From contig NZ_CALCDX010000001.1 in the NCBI RefSeq assembly GCF_937900395.1, forward strand, positions 1 to 22,423: a stretch of DNA of 22,423 nucleotides. Reading direction: 5' to 3'. The translations under genes were made by a program, and so were the position numbers. This stretch comes from an uncultured Caulobacter sp. GTDB taxonomy: Bacteria; Pseudomonadota; Alphaproteobacteria; Caulobacterales; Caulobacteraceae. Under the pieces are notes generated by a model. That model was not told where the DNA came from, searched no databases, and saw only the letters and a list, made by a program, of their open reading frames with translations. This document shows, piece by piece, positions 14,813 to 21,837 of the stretch (position 1 is the stretch's first letter; each line of letters begins with the position of its first letter).

Positions 14813-14930
14813 ATGCTCCCCCGCGGCGGGGGGGAGCTGTCGCGGAGCGACTGAGGGGGCCAGTGCTGTCCAAGCCGAGCTAGCCCCCTCCGGCCCTCTG
14901 GGCCACCTCCCCCGCATCGCGGGGGAGGAT
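14813..14930. repeat. 118-bp chain-of-hairpins intergenic repeat, copy 2
   Basis: The outer arms 14813-14839 and 14904-14930 are imperfectly inverted, and each folds alone; the right one has a perfect 9-bp stem (14907-14915 with 14919-14927). Inside are GTCGC-GGA-GCGAC (14839-14851), the inner pair GAGGGGGC (14853-14860) with GCCCCCTC (14883-14890), and GGCCC-TCT-GGGCC (14892-14904). Order, size and position match the element at 9067-9185 although the bases differ, so both appear to be members of one structural family lying between convergent genes. Confidence 0.75.
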
Positions 14931-14938
14931 CTGGCTCC

Positions 14939-17122
14939 TCACTCCCCCGGCCGGTACGTCTTCACCGCGTGCTTCTTCACGTCCTCGGGATAGAAATAGA
15001 CGTCCCGCAGATTGCCCAGGCTGTACCGCAGCGCCTGGTCGTTGAAGTGCGGCGAGGCGGGATCGCCGCTTTCGCCGCCGGCCGAGATCGCGCGGGCTCG
15101 AACCTTGTCGCCAAACTGCACGACCGCCACGAAGCTGTTGCCCAGCGTGCCGTAGTACTTCTTTGTCCCCGGCCAGCGCTTGGCCCCGAACGAGGCCAGC
15201 GAGCCCCACTGGGCCGAGGTGAACGGCACGGGGATGCTGGGCTTGGCGTCATCGAAGGTCTGGACGATCGACCCGTCATTGCGCTGGAAGCGGTTGATCT
15301 CGCCCCAAGGGGTCTTCCAGGAGCCGAAATCGGCCGTCAGGCGGTCGGAGGCCTCGGCCAGGGCGGCGAGCTTCTCCGCCGGGGTCAGCTTGTCGGCCAT
15401 GTGGTCATAGGTGTTGAGGCCTTGCGCCTTGGCCGCCGGCGCGGCCTTGGCCCACATCGCTTCTCCCCAGAACACCGCCAACGAGGTCTCGGTCGAGCGG
15501 GCGGACCACTTGCGGTCCCAGGCGCTCAGCGCCGCGACCTGCTCGGCGACCTTGGCCTTCAGCGGATCGCCGTCGGGCGTGGCGGCATAGGCCGATTCCA
15601 GCGTCGGGATCAGCCGGGCGAAGGCGGTCAGGTACGGGTCGTAGGCCTTCTCGATCAGGCCGCCCAGGGTGAGGTTCTTGACGTCCTTGAGCACCAGCTC
15701 GGCGTGGAGGCCGCGCGGGTTCTCGCCGAAGGTGTCCATGTATTTCGGGAAGTCCGCCTTCTTGGGGCTATAGGGCCCCGCCGCGGTCCAGGGCCAGTTG
15801 TTGGTGTTGAAGACCCAGCCGGTGGGCGGGTTCACCGCCTGAGGCGTCTTCTCGAGCGGCGTCAGACCCTTCCAATCGGTCGCGGGATCGGACCCGTCCA
15901 CGGGCTTCGTATAGTCGAAGCGGTCGTCGCGGATCGGTATGAACTGCGGGTGCAGATAGGCGATCTCGCCCTTGCTGTCGGCGAACAGGGTGTTGTTCGA
16001 CGAATTGGCCTTGAGCTCGGCCACCTTCATGAAGCTTTTGAAGTCCGTGGCCTTGGTGCGCAGGAACGACTGCTGCAGGGCCTCCACCGGCTTGTTCATC
16101 AGGGCGATGCTGATCCACTTGCCGTCGGCTTCGCGCACGATCGGGCCGCGGTGGGTCTTGAAGATCGTGAAGCGCCTTTCGGCCATCGATCCGTCGGCGG
16201 CGCGGTAGGGGACGGCGATGACCTCGGTCTTCAGCGGCCGCAGTTCCTGGCCGTACTTGTAGAAGCGCTTTCCGTCCTTCTCGACGATCGTCTCGGCGAA
16301 CTCATCGACGACGTCGACGCCGCTGGAGGTGTGCATCCAGCCGGCCTTGGCGTTGAAGCCCTGGTAGATGAAGAACTGGCCCCAGGTCGTCGCGCCATAG
16401 GCGTTGAGGCCTTGGTCGCTGGAGACCTGCATCTCCGAGCGGAAGAAGAAGCTGGTGTGCGGGTTGATCAGCAGCATGGCGTGACCTTCCAGCGTGTTCT
16501 TCGGCGCGATGGCGATCCCGTTGGAGCCCTTCGGCTCCTTGAACAGCAGGCCCTTTTCGTCGGCCGTCATGGCCAGTTGGCGCTTGCCGTAGAAGCTCTC
16601 GAGCTGGGTCAGGGTCACGCGCTCGATGTCGCCGCCGATGCTGCCTTCCGAGAAGCTGAGCGCCATCCAGGGCTCGAAGCGCTTGATGACCTTCGGCTCC
16701 ACGTCCGGATGGGTGGCGAGATAGTAGTTGAGGCCGTCGGCCCAGCCGTTCATCAGCGCCTTCAGCCAGGCCGGGCTCTTGGCGTAGTCGGCCTTCAGCA
16801 CGGCCGGGTCGATGAACAGCTTCTGGCGCAGATCCGCCCAGATCGCCTTTTCGCCCTCCGCCTCGGCCGTGCGGCCAAGGGCGGTCATGAAGTTGGTCTC
16901 GACACGGTTGAAGTCGTCTTCGGCCTGGGCATAGGCCATGCCGAACACGGCGTCGGCGTCTGTCTTGCCGTGGATGTGGGCGATGCCCCAGTCGTCGCGC
17001 GTGATCGACACCGCCGCCGCGCGGCTCTTCAGGCGGGGCAGGCCGTCAGCGGCGCGCGCCGGCGTCGTGGCGAGCGCGGCGCTCAAGGCCAGGGCCAGAA
17101 CGCTGACCGACAGATATCGCAT
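14939..17122 (-). CDS. Secreted penicillin/AHL acylase family protein (Ntn hydrolase)
   Basis: 727-residue precursor of a periplasmic N-terminal-nucleophile amidohydrolase. The signal peptide is about residues 1-24, ending TTPARA before ADG. The alpha region contains DDWGIAHIHGKTDADAVFGM. Autocleavage should occur between Gly199 and Ser200 (KGSNGIAIAP), freeing Ser200 as the catalytic N-terminal residue. NPHTSFF and SSNNTLFADSKGEIAYL supply other conserved positions of the family. The GSNGIAIAP form is closer to PvdQ/acylase-type enzymes than to penicillin G acylase, so the substrate may be an acyl-homoserine lactone, an acylated siderophore precursor or another fatty amide; this cannot be settled here. 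ATG 17122 is preferred, with GGGGGT shortly upstream; in-frame TTG 17134 and GTG 17128 are alternatives. It follows the 3D-domain gene by 93 bases on the same strand. Confidence 0.9.
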   Translation of the reverse strand: MRYLSVSVLALALSAALATTPARAADGLPRLKSRAAAVSITRDDWGIAHIHGKTDADAVFGMAYAQAEDDFNRVETNFMTALGRTAEAEGEKAIWADLRQKLFIDPAVLKADYAKSPAWLKALMNGWADGLNYYLATHPDVEPKVIKRFEPWMALSFSEGSIGGDIERVTLTQLESFYGKRQLAMTADEKGLLFKEPKGSNGIAIAPKNTLEGHAMLLINPHTSFFFRSEMQVSSDQGLNAYGATTWGQFFIYQGFNAKAGWMHTSSGVDVVDEFAETIVEKDGKRFYKYGQELRPLKTEVIAVPYRAADGSMAERRFTIFKTHRGPIVREADGKWISIALMNKPVEALQQSFLRTKATDFKSFMKVAELKANSSNNTLFADSKGEIAYLHPQFIPIRDDRFDYTKPVDGSDPATDWKGLTPLEKTPQAVNPPTGWVFNTNNWPWTAAGPYSPKKADFPKYMDTFGENPRGLHAELVLKDVKNLTLGGLIEKAYDPYLTAFARLIPTLESAYAATPDGDPLKAKVAEQVAALSAWDRKWSARSTETSLAVFWGEAMWAKAAPAAKAQGLNTYDHMADKLTPAEKLAALAEASDRLTADFGSWKTPWGEINRFQRNDGSIVQTFDDAKPSIPVPFTSAQWGSLASFGAKRWPGTKKYYGTLGNSFVAVVQFGDKVRARAISAGGESGDPASPHFNDQALRYSLGNLRDVYFYPEDVKKHAVKTYRPGE

Positions 17123-17215
17123 GATCACCCCCAAATCGCTTCACGCGCGAGGGCGCGATCCAAGCCGAGTTTGGAGATCAATTCCAGTCCGCGTCACCAT
17201 GGCGGACCTCAAATG

Positions 17216-17740
17216 CTACTGAGGAGGGCAGCCCTTGAACTCGCCGACCTTGCTGACCGACAGGCTGGACAGGTCGATGCCGCGCAGGGTCTTCATCGAC
17301 GCGGCGCCGAAGCCGCTGAACAGGTCGAGCTTCAGGCCCTTGATCGCCCCGCCGATGTCGGAGGCGTACCAGTAGCCGTCGTGCTTGCCGCCATCCGGCA
17401 TGGGCAGGCCGACGGTTTCCTTGATGAAGATGACCGTGCGGCGCGGGATCACCTTGGGATCCACGGCGACAGTGCGCATGGCCGCGACCTTGCAGCCCAG
17501 CGAGTCGAACGCCCGGATGCCCTTGGCGCCGGCGTGGTACATCGTCGCCCGCATCTTGTACTCGACCGAACCGGGCAGGGCGCCGCCGCCGAGGGCGGTG
17601 CTGATCAGCTCGCCCAGCGGGTCGACGCGCGGCGTCGCGGCGGACGCGGAGTCCTGGTCCGGAGCGGCGTGGGCGAGGGCGGGAGCGGCGAATGCGGAGA
17701 TGACCGCGGTGGCCAAAATTCCGGCGAGCTTGCGTCGCAT
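17216..17740 (-). CDS. Secreted 3D-domain protein (MltA/RlpA-like beta-barrel)
   Basis: 174-residue exported protein with signal peptide MRRKLAGILATAVISAFAAP up to about Ala25. Its mature C-terminal half is a 3D domain, the double-psi beta-barrel found at the end of MltA lytic transglycosylases. The three aspartates are Asp94 (VAVDPKVIP), Asp128 (GYWYASDIGGAIKG) and Asp139 (LKLDLF). Only the 3D part is present, without the MltA N-terminal barrel, so it is a stand-alone form that may bind or cut peptidoglycan in the periplasm. Two cysteines (Cys83 and Cys171) could form a disulfide. ATG 17740 is chosen over an in-frame start 69 bases upstream because the signal peptide begins here and AGAGG lies 8 bases before it. 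Confidence 0.85.
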   Translation of the reverse strand: MRRKLAGILATAVISAFAAPALAHAAPDQDSASAATPRVDPLGELISTALGGGALPGSVEYKMRATMYHAGAKGIRAFDSLGCKVAAMRTVAVDPKVIPRRTVIFIKETVGLPMPDGGKHDGYWYASDIGGAIKGLKLDLFSGFGAASMKTLRGIDLSSLSVSKVGEFKGCPPQ

Positions 17741-17780
17741 CGAGGGAAACCTCTTATCGGCGTGTCTGTCGGGCGGCGTC

Positions 17781-17809
17781 TGGATAGTCCGATCACGGCG
17801 CTGTGACAA
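17781..17809 (-). promoter_or_regulatory. Candidate promoter of the 3D-domain gene
   Basis: On the minus strand TTGTCA (17809-17804) and TATCCA (17786-17781) are 17 bases apart and lie about 40 bases before the ATG at 17740. It is a good housekeeping-type match judged by eye. The rest of the divergent gap 17741-17944 must hold the GST promoter, for which I see only a weak candidate (TTCGCG at 17839, CATAGA at 17863). Confidence 0.45.
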
Positions 17810-17944
17810 CCCTTAACCCCGCCCATGACGGGTAGCGCTTCGCGTGATGGGCGAAAAACAGGCATAGATTCAGAGGGTTGAAACTTGGCCCTTTCCTGCT
17901 GATTTTTGCCTGATCGGAAGCTTCGCAGAGGGAACCTGGCGGTG

Positions 17945-18526
17945 ATGCGGATTTACGGCGACTCGATTTCGGGTAACTGCCTCAAGGTGAAGTGGGTCGC
18001 CGAGCACCTTCGCCTGCCGTTCGAGTGGATCGAGACCAGCGTGCTCACGGGCGAGACGCGGACGCCGGCGTTCCTGGCGATGAACCCGGCCGGCCAGGTC
18101 CCGCTGATCGTCCTGGACGACGGACGCCCGCTGTCGCAGTCCAACGCGATCATCCTGTACCTGGCCGAGGGCTCGGCGCTGATCCCCGGCGACGCCTTCG
18201 CGCGCGCCAAGATGCTGGAATGGATGTTCTGGGAGCAGTACAGCCACGAGCCCTATGTCGCCGTGGCGCGCTTCCAAATGCTGTACCTGGGCAAGCCGCG
18301 CGAAGAGCTCGAGCAACGTCTCGTGGAGCGGGGCGCCCAGGCCCTCGCGCGCCTCGAAACCCAGCTGCGACAGACGCCATTCCTGGTCGGCGAGCAGGTC
18401 ACCCTAGCGGACGTCGCCTTGGTGGCTTACACCCGCGTGGCGCACGAAGGCGGTTTCGACCTTGCGCTCTATCCGGCCGTGAAGGCCTGGGTGGGCCGCA
18501 CCGAAGCCGCGCTCGGCATTATTTGA
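17945..18526 (+). CDS. Glutathione S-transferase family protein
   Basis: 193-residue cytoplasmic GST. The N-terminal thioredoxin fold (1-~77) begins MRIYGDSISGNCLKVKW, with Ser9 or Cys12 near the usual catalytic position, then the cis-proline motif NPAGQVPLI (47-55) and the glutathione gamma-glutamyl site QSNAIILYL (65-73, Ser66). The C-terminal helical domain has the FLVGEQVTLADVALVAYTRVA N-capping/hydrophobic-staple motif. It could conjugate or reduce small electrophiles, and the substrate is unknown. ATG 17945 is preferred; an upstream in-frame start would add 13 residues unlike the family. It is followed after 16 bases by a secreted nuclease gene, so it probably heads the GST-nuclease-Nudix unit. 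Confidence 0.9.
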   Translation: MRIYGDSISGNCLKVKWVAEHLRLPFEWIETSVLTGETRTPAFLAMNPAGQVPLIVLDDGRPLSQSNAIILYLAEGSALIPGDAFARAKMLEWMFWEQYSHEPYVAVARFQMLYLGKPREELEQRLVERGAQALARLETQLRQTPFLVGEQVTLADVALVAYTRVAHEGGFDLALYPAVKAWVGRTEAALGII

Positions 18527-18542
18527 TCGTCGGAGTTCCATC

Positions 18543-19571
18543 TTGCGTCTGTCGACCAGCCTGAAAGTCCTCGCCCTGGCCGCCGCGGCATCCGCGCCGG
18601 CGCAATCGGCGCTCGCCTGGGGCGCTTCGGGCCACCGCGTCGTCGGCGTCGTCGCCGCCTCGACCCTGCCGGCCGACGTGCCGGCGTTCCTGCGGACGCC
18701 GCAAGCCGTGGCGGCGATCGGCGAGTACGCGCGTGAGCCGGATCGCTGGAAGGGCTCGGGCAAGATCCATGATCATGACCGCGACTCCGCGCACTTCCTG
18801 GACGTCGATGATCAGGGGCGCATGTACGGCGGTCCGGCCTTCACGGTGGCGACCCTGCCGCCAACCCGCGCCGAATATGAGAAAGCCCTCCGGGCCGCCG
18901 GCGTCGATAGCTGGCAGGCCGGCTATCTGCCCTATGCGATCATCGACGGCTATCAGCAGCTGGTGAAAGACTTCACGTACTGGCGCGTCCTCTCGGCCGT
19001 GGTGAAGCGCGAGAAGGACCCGACCCGTCTGGCCTACTACAAGGCCGACCTGAAGCGTCGCGAGGACCTGCTGCTGCGCGACCTCGGCGTCTGGGCGCAC
19101 TATGTCGGCGACGGCAGCCAGCCGCTGCACCTGTCGGTGCACTACAATGGCTGGGGCGACTATCCGAACCCCAATGGTTACACCCAGTCTCGCTCGATCC
19201 ACTTCCAGTTCGAGGGGCCGTTGACCCAGGCTCTGGCGGATCAGGCGTCGATCAAGGCGCTGGTGCCCGACTACAAGGCCTGTGACTGCTCGATCGAGAC
19301 GCGTGTGGTGGGCTACCTGACCGACACCTGGAAACAGGTCGAACCTCTGTATCAGCTGGAGAAGGCGGGCGGCATGGTCGAAACCGACCCCCGCGCCCAA
19401 GCCTTTGTCCGGGCGCGCGTCGCAGCGGGAGCGACCGCTTTGCGTGATCTCGTCGTCGACGCCTGGCGCGAAAGCGCCAACGGCAAGATCGGCTACCGTC
19501 CGGAGATCAGCGTGGCGGATGTCGAGGCCGGCAAGGCCGATCCGTGGTTCGACCTCTACGGCAAGGACTAG
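18543..19571 (+). CDS. Secreted S1/P1-type nuclease (zinc phosphodiesterase fold)
   Basis: 342-residue precursor of a periplasmic or secreted S1/P1-family nuclease, which would hydrolyse single-stranded nucleic acid or nucleotides with three zinc ions. Signal peptide 1-25 ends QSALA, leaving Trp26 as mature residue 1. In P1 nuclease the N-terminal Trp1 and His6 bind zinc, and here His31 is mature residue 6. Other probable ligands are Asp67, His84, and His186-x3-Asp190-x5-His196 in WAHYVGDGSQPLHL. The last ligand pair, HxxxD in P1, reads His220-x3-Glu224 here. The start codon is TTG 18543, well supported by GGAG at 18532-18535 and by the signal peptide starting exactly there; an ATG-only search would miss it. 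The related zinc phospholipase C fold is an alternative, but the Trp1/His6 pattern favours nuclease. Confidence 0.88.
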   Translation: MRLSTSLKVLALAAAASAPAQSALAWGASGHRVVGVVAASTLPADVPAFLRTPQAVAAIGEYAREPDRWKGSGKIHDHDRDSAHFLDVDDQGRMYGGPAFTVATLPPTRAEYEKALRAAGVDSWQAGYLPYAIIDGYQQLVKDFTYWRVLSAVVKREKDPTRLAYYKADLKRREDLLLRDLGVWAHYVGDGSQPLHLSVHYNGWGDYPNPNGYTQSRSIHFQFEGPLTQALADQASIKALVPDYKACDCSIETRVVGYLTDTWKQVEPLYQLEKAGGMVETDPRAQAFVRARVAAGATALRDLVVDAWRESANGKIGYRPEISVADVEAGKADPWFDLYGKD

Positions 19572-19575
19572 GCGC

Positions 19576-20022
19576 TTGTTGAGCTTCGGCTCGCCCGTCG
19601 CCGGGCTGACCTATTTCGACCGCCGGGCGGCGTTCGGCGTGGCTGAGAACGCGCTGGGCCAGATCGCTCTGGCTCAGGTCACCAAGCCCGGCAAGGCGCC
19701 GTACTTCGACCTGCCAGGCGGGGCGGTGGACGGCGACGAGACCGAAGAACAGGCCGTCGCGCGTGAGTTTGGCGAAGAGACAGGTCTGGTCGTCGAGGCC
19801 GTTCGCCTGATCGAGACCGTCTCGCAGCACTTCCTGAAGTCGGACGGTCAGCCGGTCCGTAATCACGGCGGCGTCTACGTCGTCAAACTGCTGGGCGACG
19901 ACCCGGCCTTGAAGGTCGAGGACGACCACGCGCTGGTCTGGCTGGACCCGCGCGACGCCGTGGTCGCCCTGCGCCACGACGCCCATGCCTGGGCGGTGGC
20001 GGCGTGGATGCGCCGAGCCTAG
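19576..20022 (+). CDS. Nudix hydrolase
   Basis: 148-residue Nudix enzyme hydrolysing a nucleoside diphosphate linked to another group. The Nudix box is complete at residues 49-71: Gly49, Glu55, then REFGEETGL (Arg63-Glu64 and Glu67-Glu68), matching Gx5Ex7REUxEExGU, so metal-dependent catalysis should be intact. The substrate is not evident; the C-terminal HALVWLDPRDAV is typical of ADP-ribose or nucleotide-sugar-type members but not specific. No ATG is near: TTG 19576 (or TTG 19579) is chosen, with AAGGA at 19563-19567 inside the end of the nuclease gene, 8 bases away. The 4-base gap to the nuclease gene implies cotranscription. Its stop shares CTAG with the convergent UrcA gene. Confidence 0.88.
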   Translation: MLSFGSPVAGLTYFDRRAAFGVAENALGQIALAQVTKPGKAPYFDLPGGAVDGDETEEQAVAREFGEETGLVVEAVRLIETVSQHFLKSDGQPVRNHGGVYVVKLLGDDPALKVEDDHALVWLDPRDAVVALRHDAHAWAVAAWMRRA

Positions 20023-20366
20023 TAGGCGGCCAGGGTAATCTTGGCGCCGGCGCGGTTGGCCGTGCGCAGATCAGCGATCTGCTTTTCCGACAGCGCATCC
20101 TTCACTTCGCTCTTGAAGTCGGCCACGCAGGCGCGGGCGGCGATGGCCTTGTTGCCGTAGGAGTCGCAGACTTCGCGGGCGGCCAGATCGATGCGGCGGG
20201 CGAACTGGCGGGCGTCGGCGGGGTCAGACAGCGTCAGGTCGCCAACCGGGATACGCGCGACGGGCGCTGGGCTTTCGGCGGCGTGGGCGGCGGTCAGGCC
20301 GATGATCGGGGTGGCGGCCAGGGCCAGGGCGGCAATGGCGGCGACGCGGCTAACAAGCTTGCTCAT
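20019..20366 (-). CDS. UrcA family secreted protein
   Basis: 115-residue exported protein of the UrcA family, small proteins common in Caulobacterales and Sphingomonadales with no known function. The signal peptide is residues 1-29 (MSKLVSRVAAIAALALAATP onward, ending AAHA). The mature part has the family pattern VPVGDLTLSDPADARQFARRI-like helix start (written here as ARIPVGDLTLSD), then CDSY and ACVADF, whose two cysteines probably form a disulfide. ATG 20366 has GAGGGAA 6-7 bases upstream. The upstream region 20367-20499 contains an imperfect dyad at 20452-20470 (CGACTGAGT facing CATGACGTCG) and a GCCGCCGGCGGC palindrome near 20391, either of which may be regulatory. It is probably a monocistronic gene. 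Confidence 0.85.
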   Translation of the reverse strand: MSKLVSRVAAIAALALAATPIIGLTAAHAAESPAPVARIPVGDLTLSDPADARQFARRIDLAAREVCDSYGNKAIAARACVADFKSEVKDALSEKQIADLRTANRAGAKITLAAY

Positions 20367-20499
20367 GACTGGTTCCCTCTTCTTTGATGTGGCCGCCGGC
20401 GGCGGTCTGTTGAAGAGTGGTGTAGTCGTGGCGAGCCGGGAACACCCGTTACGACTGAGTCATGACGTCGAATTAAGCTTATGAACCAAAAGTAATATT

Positions 20500-21079
20500 T
20501 CAGAATTCCTGCTTCCGATTTGGTGGCTTGCCGGGGGCGCAGCCACCAGGTGTTTTTCGGTCGTCGCACACGGTGACGGATCTCAAGACCTTCATGGTCG
20601 CCATCACGATATCGGGCGTCGCGTCGATGAGCCAGTTGCACGGCGTATAGGTTGTCCTGTCCGCTGATGATCTTCATCCACATGTTCTCCGGCGCGCGGA
20701 TGGCGGGATTTCTCGGACACAGAAACATCCAGATCGAGACCGGATAGGCGCCTTCAAGCCCCTGATGGATTTTCCGAGCCTCTCCGCCAGGACAGGCGGC
20801 GCGCCAGCCCGCGGATATGGTGTTGGGCAACGTGTCCGGATCGATCGACTTAACCCCGTAAACGACCTGCTCAGTCAGCACTTGGGTCCAGGCGTCGGGG
20901 GGGCTCTCCGGCGGGCACGAATTCGCGGACGCTGGTTGTGGTGGTGCTTGAAGAAGCCGCGAGATGGAAGCCCGCAGGAAGGGTCAGGACGACCATTTCC
21001 CTTTCGTTTCTCGCGCCTCGATGGGCGCCGCCTGGAACACTGCGAGCATGACGAGGGCCAGCGACAGTCGACGCGTCAT
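20500..21079 (-). pseudogene. Broken secreted-protein gene with about three frameshifts
   Basis: Function not recognised. Read on the minus strand, ATG 21079 starts a good signal peptide (MTRRLSLALVMLAVFQAAP, then IEA), but that frame soon stops at WSS-stop. A neighbouring frame continues sensibly as MVVLTLPAGFHLAASSSTT to FVPAGEP. At a run of seven C (20897-20903) sense returns to the first frame as PDAWTQVLTEQVVYG and WRAACPGGEARKIHQGLEGA through ENMWMKIISGQDNLYAVQLAH. Near 20620 it moves to a third frame as TPDIVMATMKVLRSVTVCDD and ends at TGA 20502-20500. Joined, this gives about 190 residues of coherent secreted protein. Either the gene is decaying or the assembly carries small indels. 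It begins inside the stop of the upstream gene (ATGA overlap), so the pair was once an operon. Confidence 0.65.
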
Positions 21080-21348
21080 GCTTCTTTCCTTGCAAGGCCC
21101 GTCGCGGGCGCCGCTTGACCGAGGAGGCCCGCGTCGGTCATCCGCGACGTTAGGTCCATCGAGTAGTTCATGATTTCGAGATAGCGGTCGGCGAAGGCCG
21201 CCCAGCTTCCCATCTTTCCGAGTTGGAGCGACGCTTGCGCGACGTTGTCGCCCACAGCATCAAGAACTACGTCAAAGCAGGCAACGAGATCACCGGCGGG
21301 CAGTCGTGTTCTTGCGGATGCGGCTGACGATCTGAGTGGATGGAGCAT
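21076..21348 (-). CDS. Small hypothetical protein upstream of the broken secreted-protein gene
   Basis: 90-residue product from ATG 21348; not recognised. The visible sequence is mostly helical, with DLVACFDVVLDAVGDNVAQA then a stretch rich in aromatic residues (GSWAAFADRYLEIMNYSMDL) and an end TDAGLLGQAAPATGLARKEA. It has no signal peptide, long membrane segment or catalytic motif. The stop overlaps the ATG of the broken secreted-protein gene as ATGA, an arrangement typical of a real operon, which is the main reason to accept it. Oddity: its start overlaps by 9 bases the start of the divergent membrane-protein gene (21340), so one of the two starts may be wrong or the N terminus may be truncated. 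Confidence 0.5.
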   Translation of the reverse strand: MLHPLRSSAASARTRLPAGDLVACFDVVLDAVGDNVAQASLQLGKMGSWAAFADRYLEIMNYSMDLTSRMTDAGLLGQAAPATGLARKEA

Positions 21349-21837
21349 CAGGTGCGCGATGAACTGTCGCCGGTTTGGCGGGGCGTAGTCGGTGGCGGTC
21401 TGGTGGGCGGGGCCTTGCTGGTCGCGTTCCCAACGGTGCTGAAGCTGTTCCCGTTGTCTCTGGTGTCTCCTGAAATGGCCAGGACGGCGCCCGATCCTGG
21501 CGATGGATCGGGCGCAGGTTGGGGTATCCTGCTCATCGTGGGCGCCCCAACCTTTCTTCTGCTGTTGGCCGGCTTTGGCGCGCTGGCAGAGTTGCTTATG
21601 GCGCGCGCGGCGGTCCAATCCTGGCGCGGCAGGGCGTTGGTCGCTGGGCTGGGCTATAGCGCCCTCCTGATCGCCTGCCCGTTGATCGCCAAGGTGTTGC
21701 CTAGCACTTTGGCGACCATGGGCTTTGCCCTGACCTTGATGTTCGCGGGGCCGGTCGCCGTGGCGTTCGGAGCCCTAACCGCTGCGGCCGCTTTTGGCTT
21801 TCTTTCACCCAAGTCCGAAAAGGCCTCAGCGGCCTAG
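21340..21837 (+). CDS. Four-helix integral membrane protein of unknown function
   Basis: 165-residue inner-membrane protein, not recognised. Hydrophobic segments lie at about residues 15-42 (GVVGGGLVGGALLVAFPTVL...), 60-86 (GILLIVGAPTFLLLLAGFGA), 95-117 (LVAGLGYSALLIACPLIAKV) and 122-155 (MGFALTLMFAGPVAVAFGAL...). The loop between helices 1 and 2 is Pro/Asp/Gly rich and the C terminus is short and charged. There are no charged residues inside the helices to suggest transport or catalysis. The start ATG 21340 has only a weak ribosome binding site and overlaps the divergent small gene. The stop shares CTAG with the histidine kinase gene, forming the palindrome GGCCTAGGCC. Confidence 0.7.
   Translation: MEHQVRDELSPVWRGVVGGGLVGGALLVAFPTVLKLFPLSLVSPEMARTAPDPGDGSGAGWGILLIVGAPTFLLLLAGFGALAELLMARAAVQSWRGRALVAGLGYSALLIACPLIAKVLPSTLATMGFALTLMFAGPVAVAFGALTAAAAFGFLSPKSEKASAA

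Noticed and set aside
14969..17806. 945-codon open frame on the plus strand opposite the acylase and 3D-domain genes
   Set aside because: Shadow of two minus-strand genes with signal peptides and family motifs; its translation is low-complexity G/R/V/L-rich and matches nothing.
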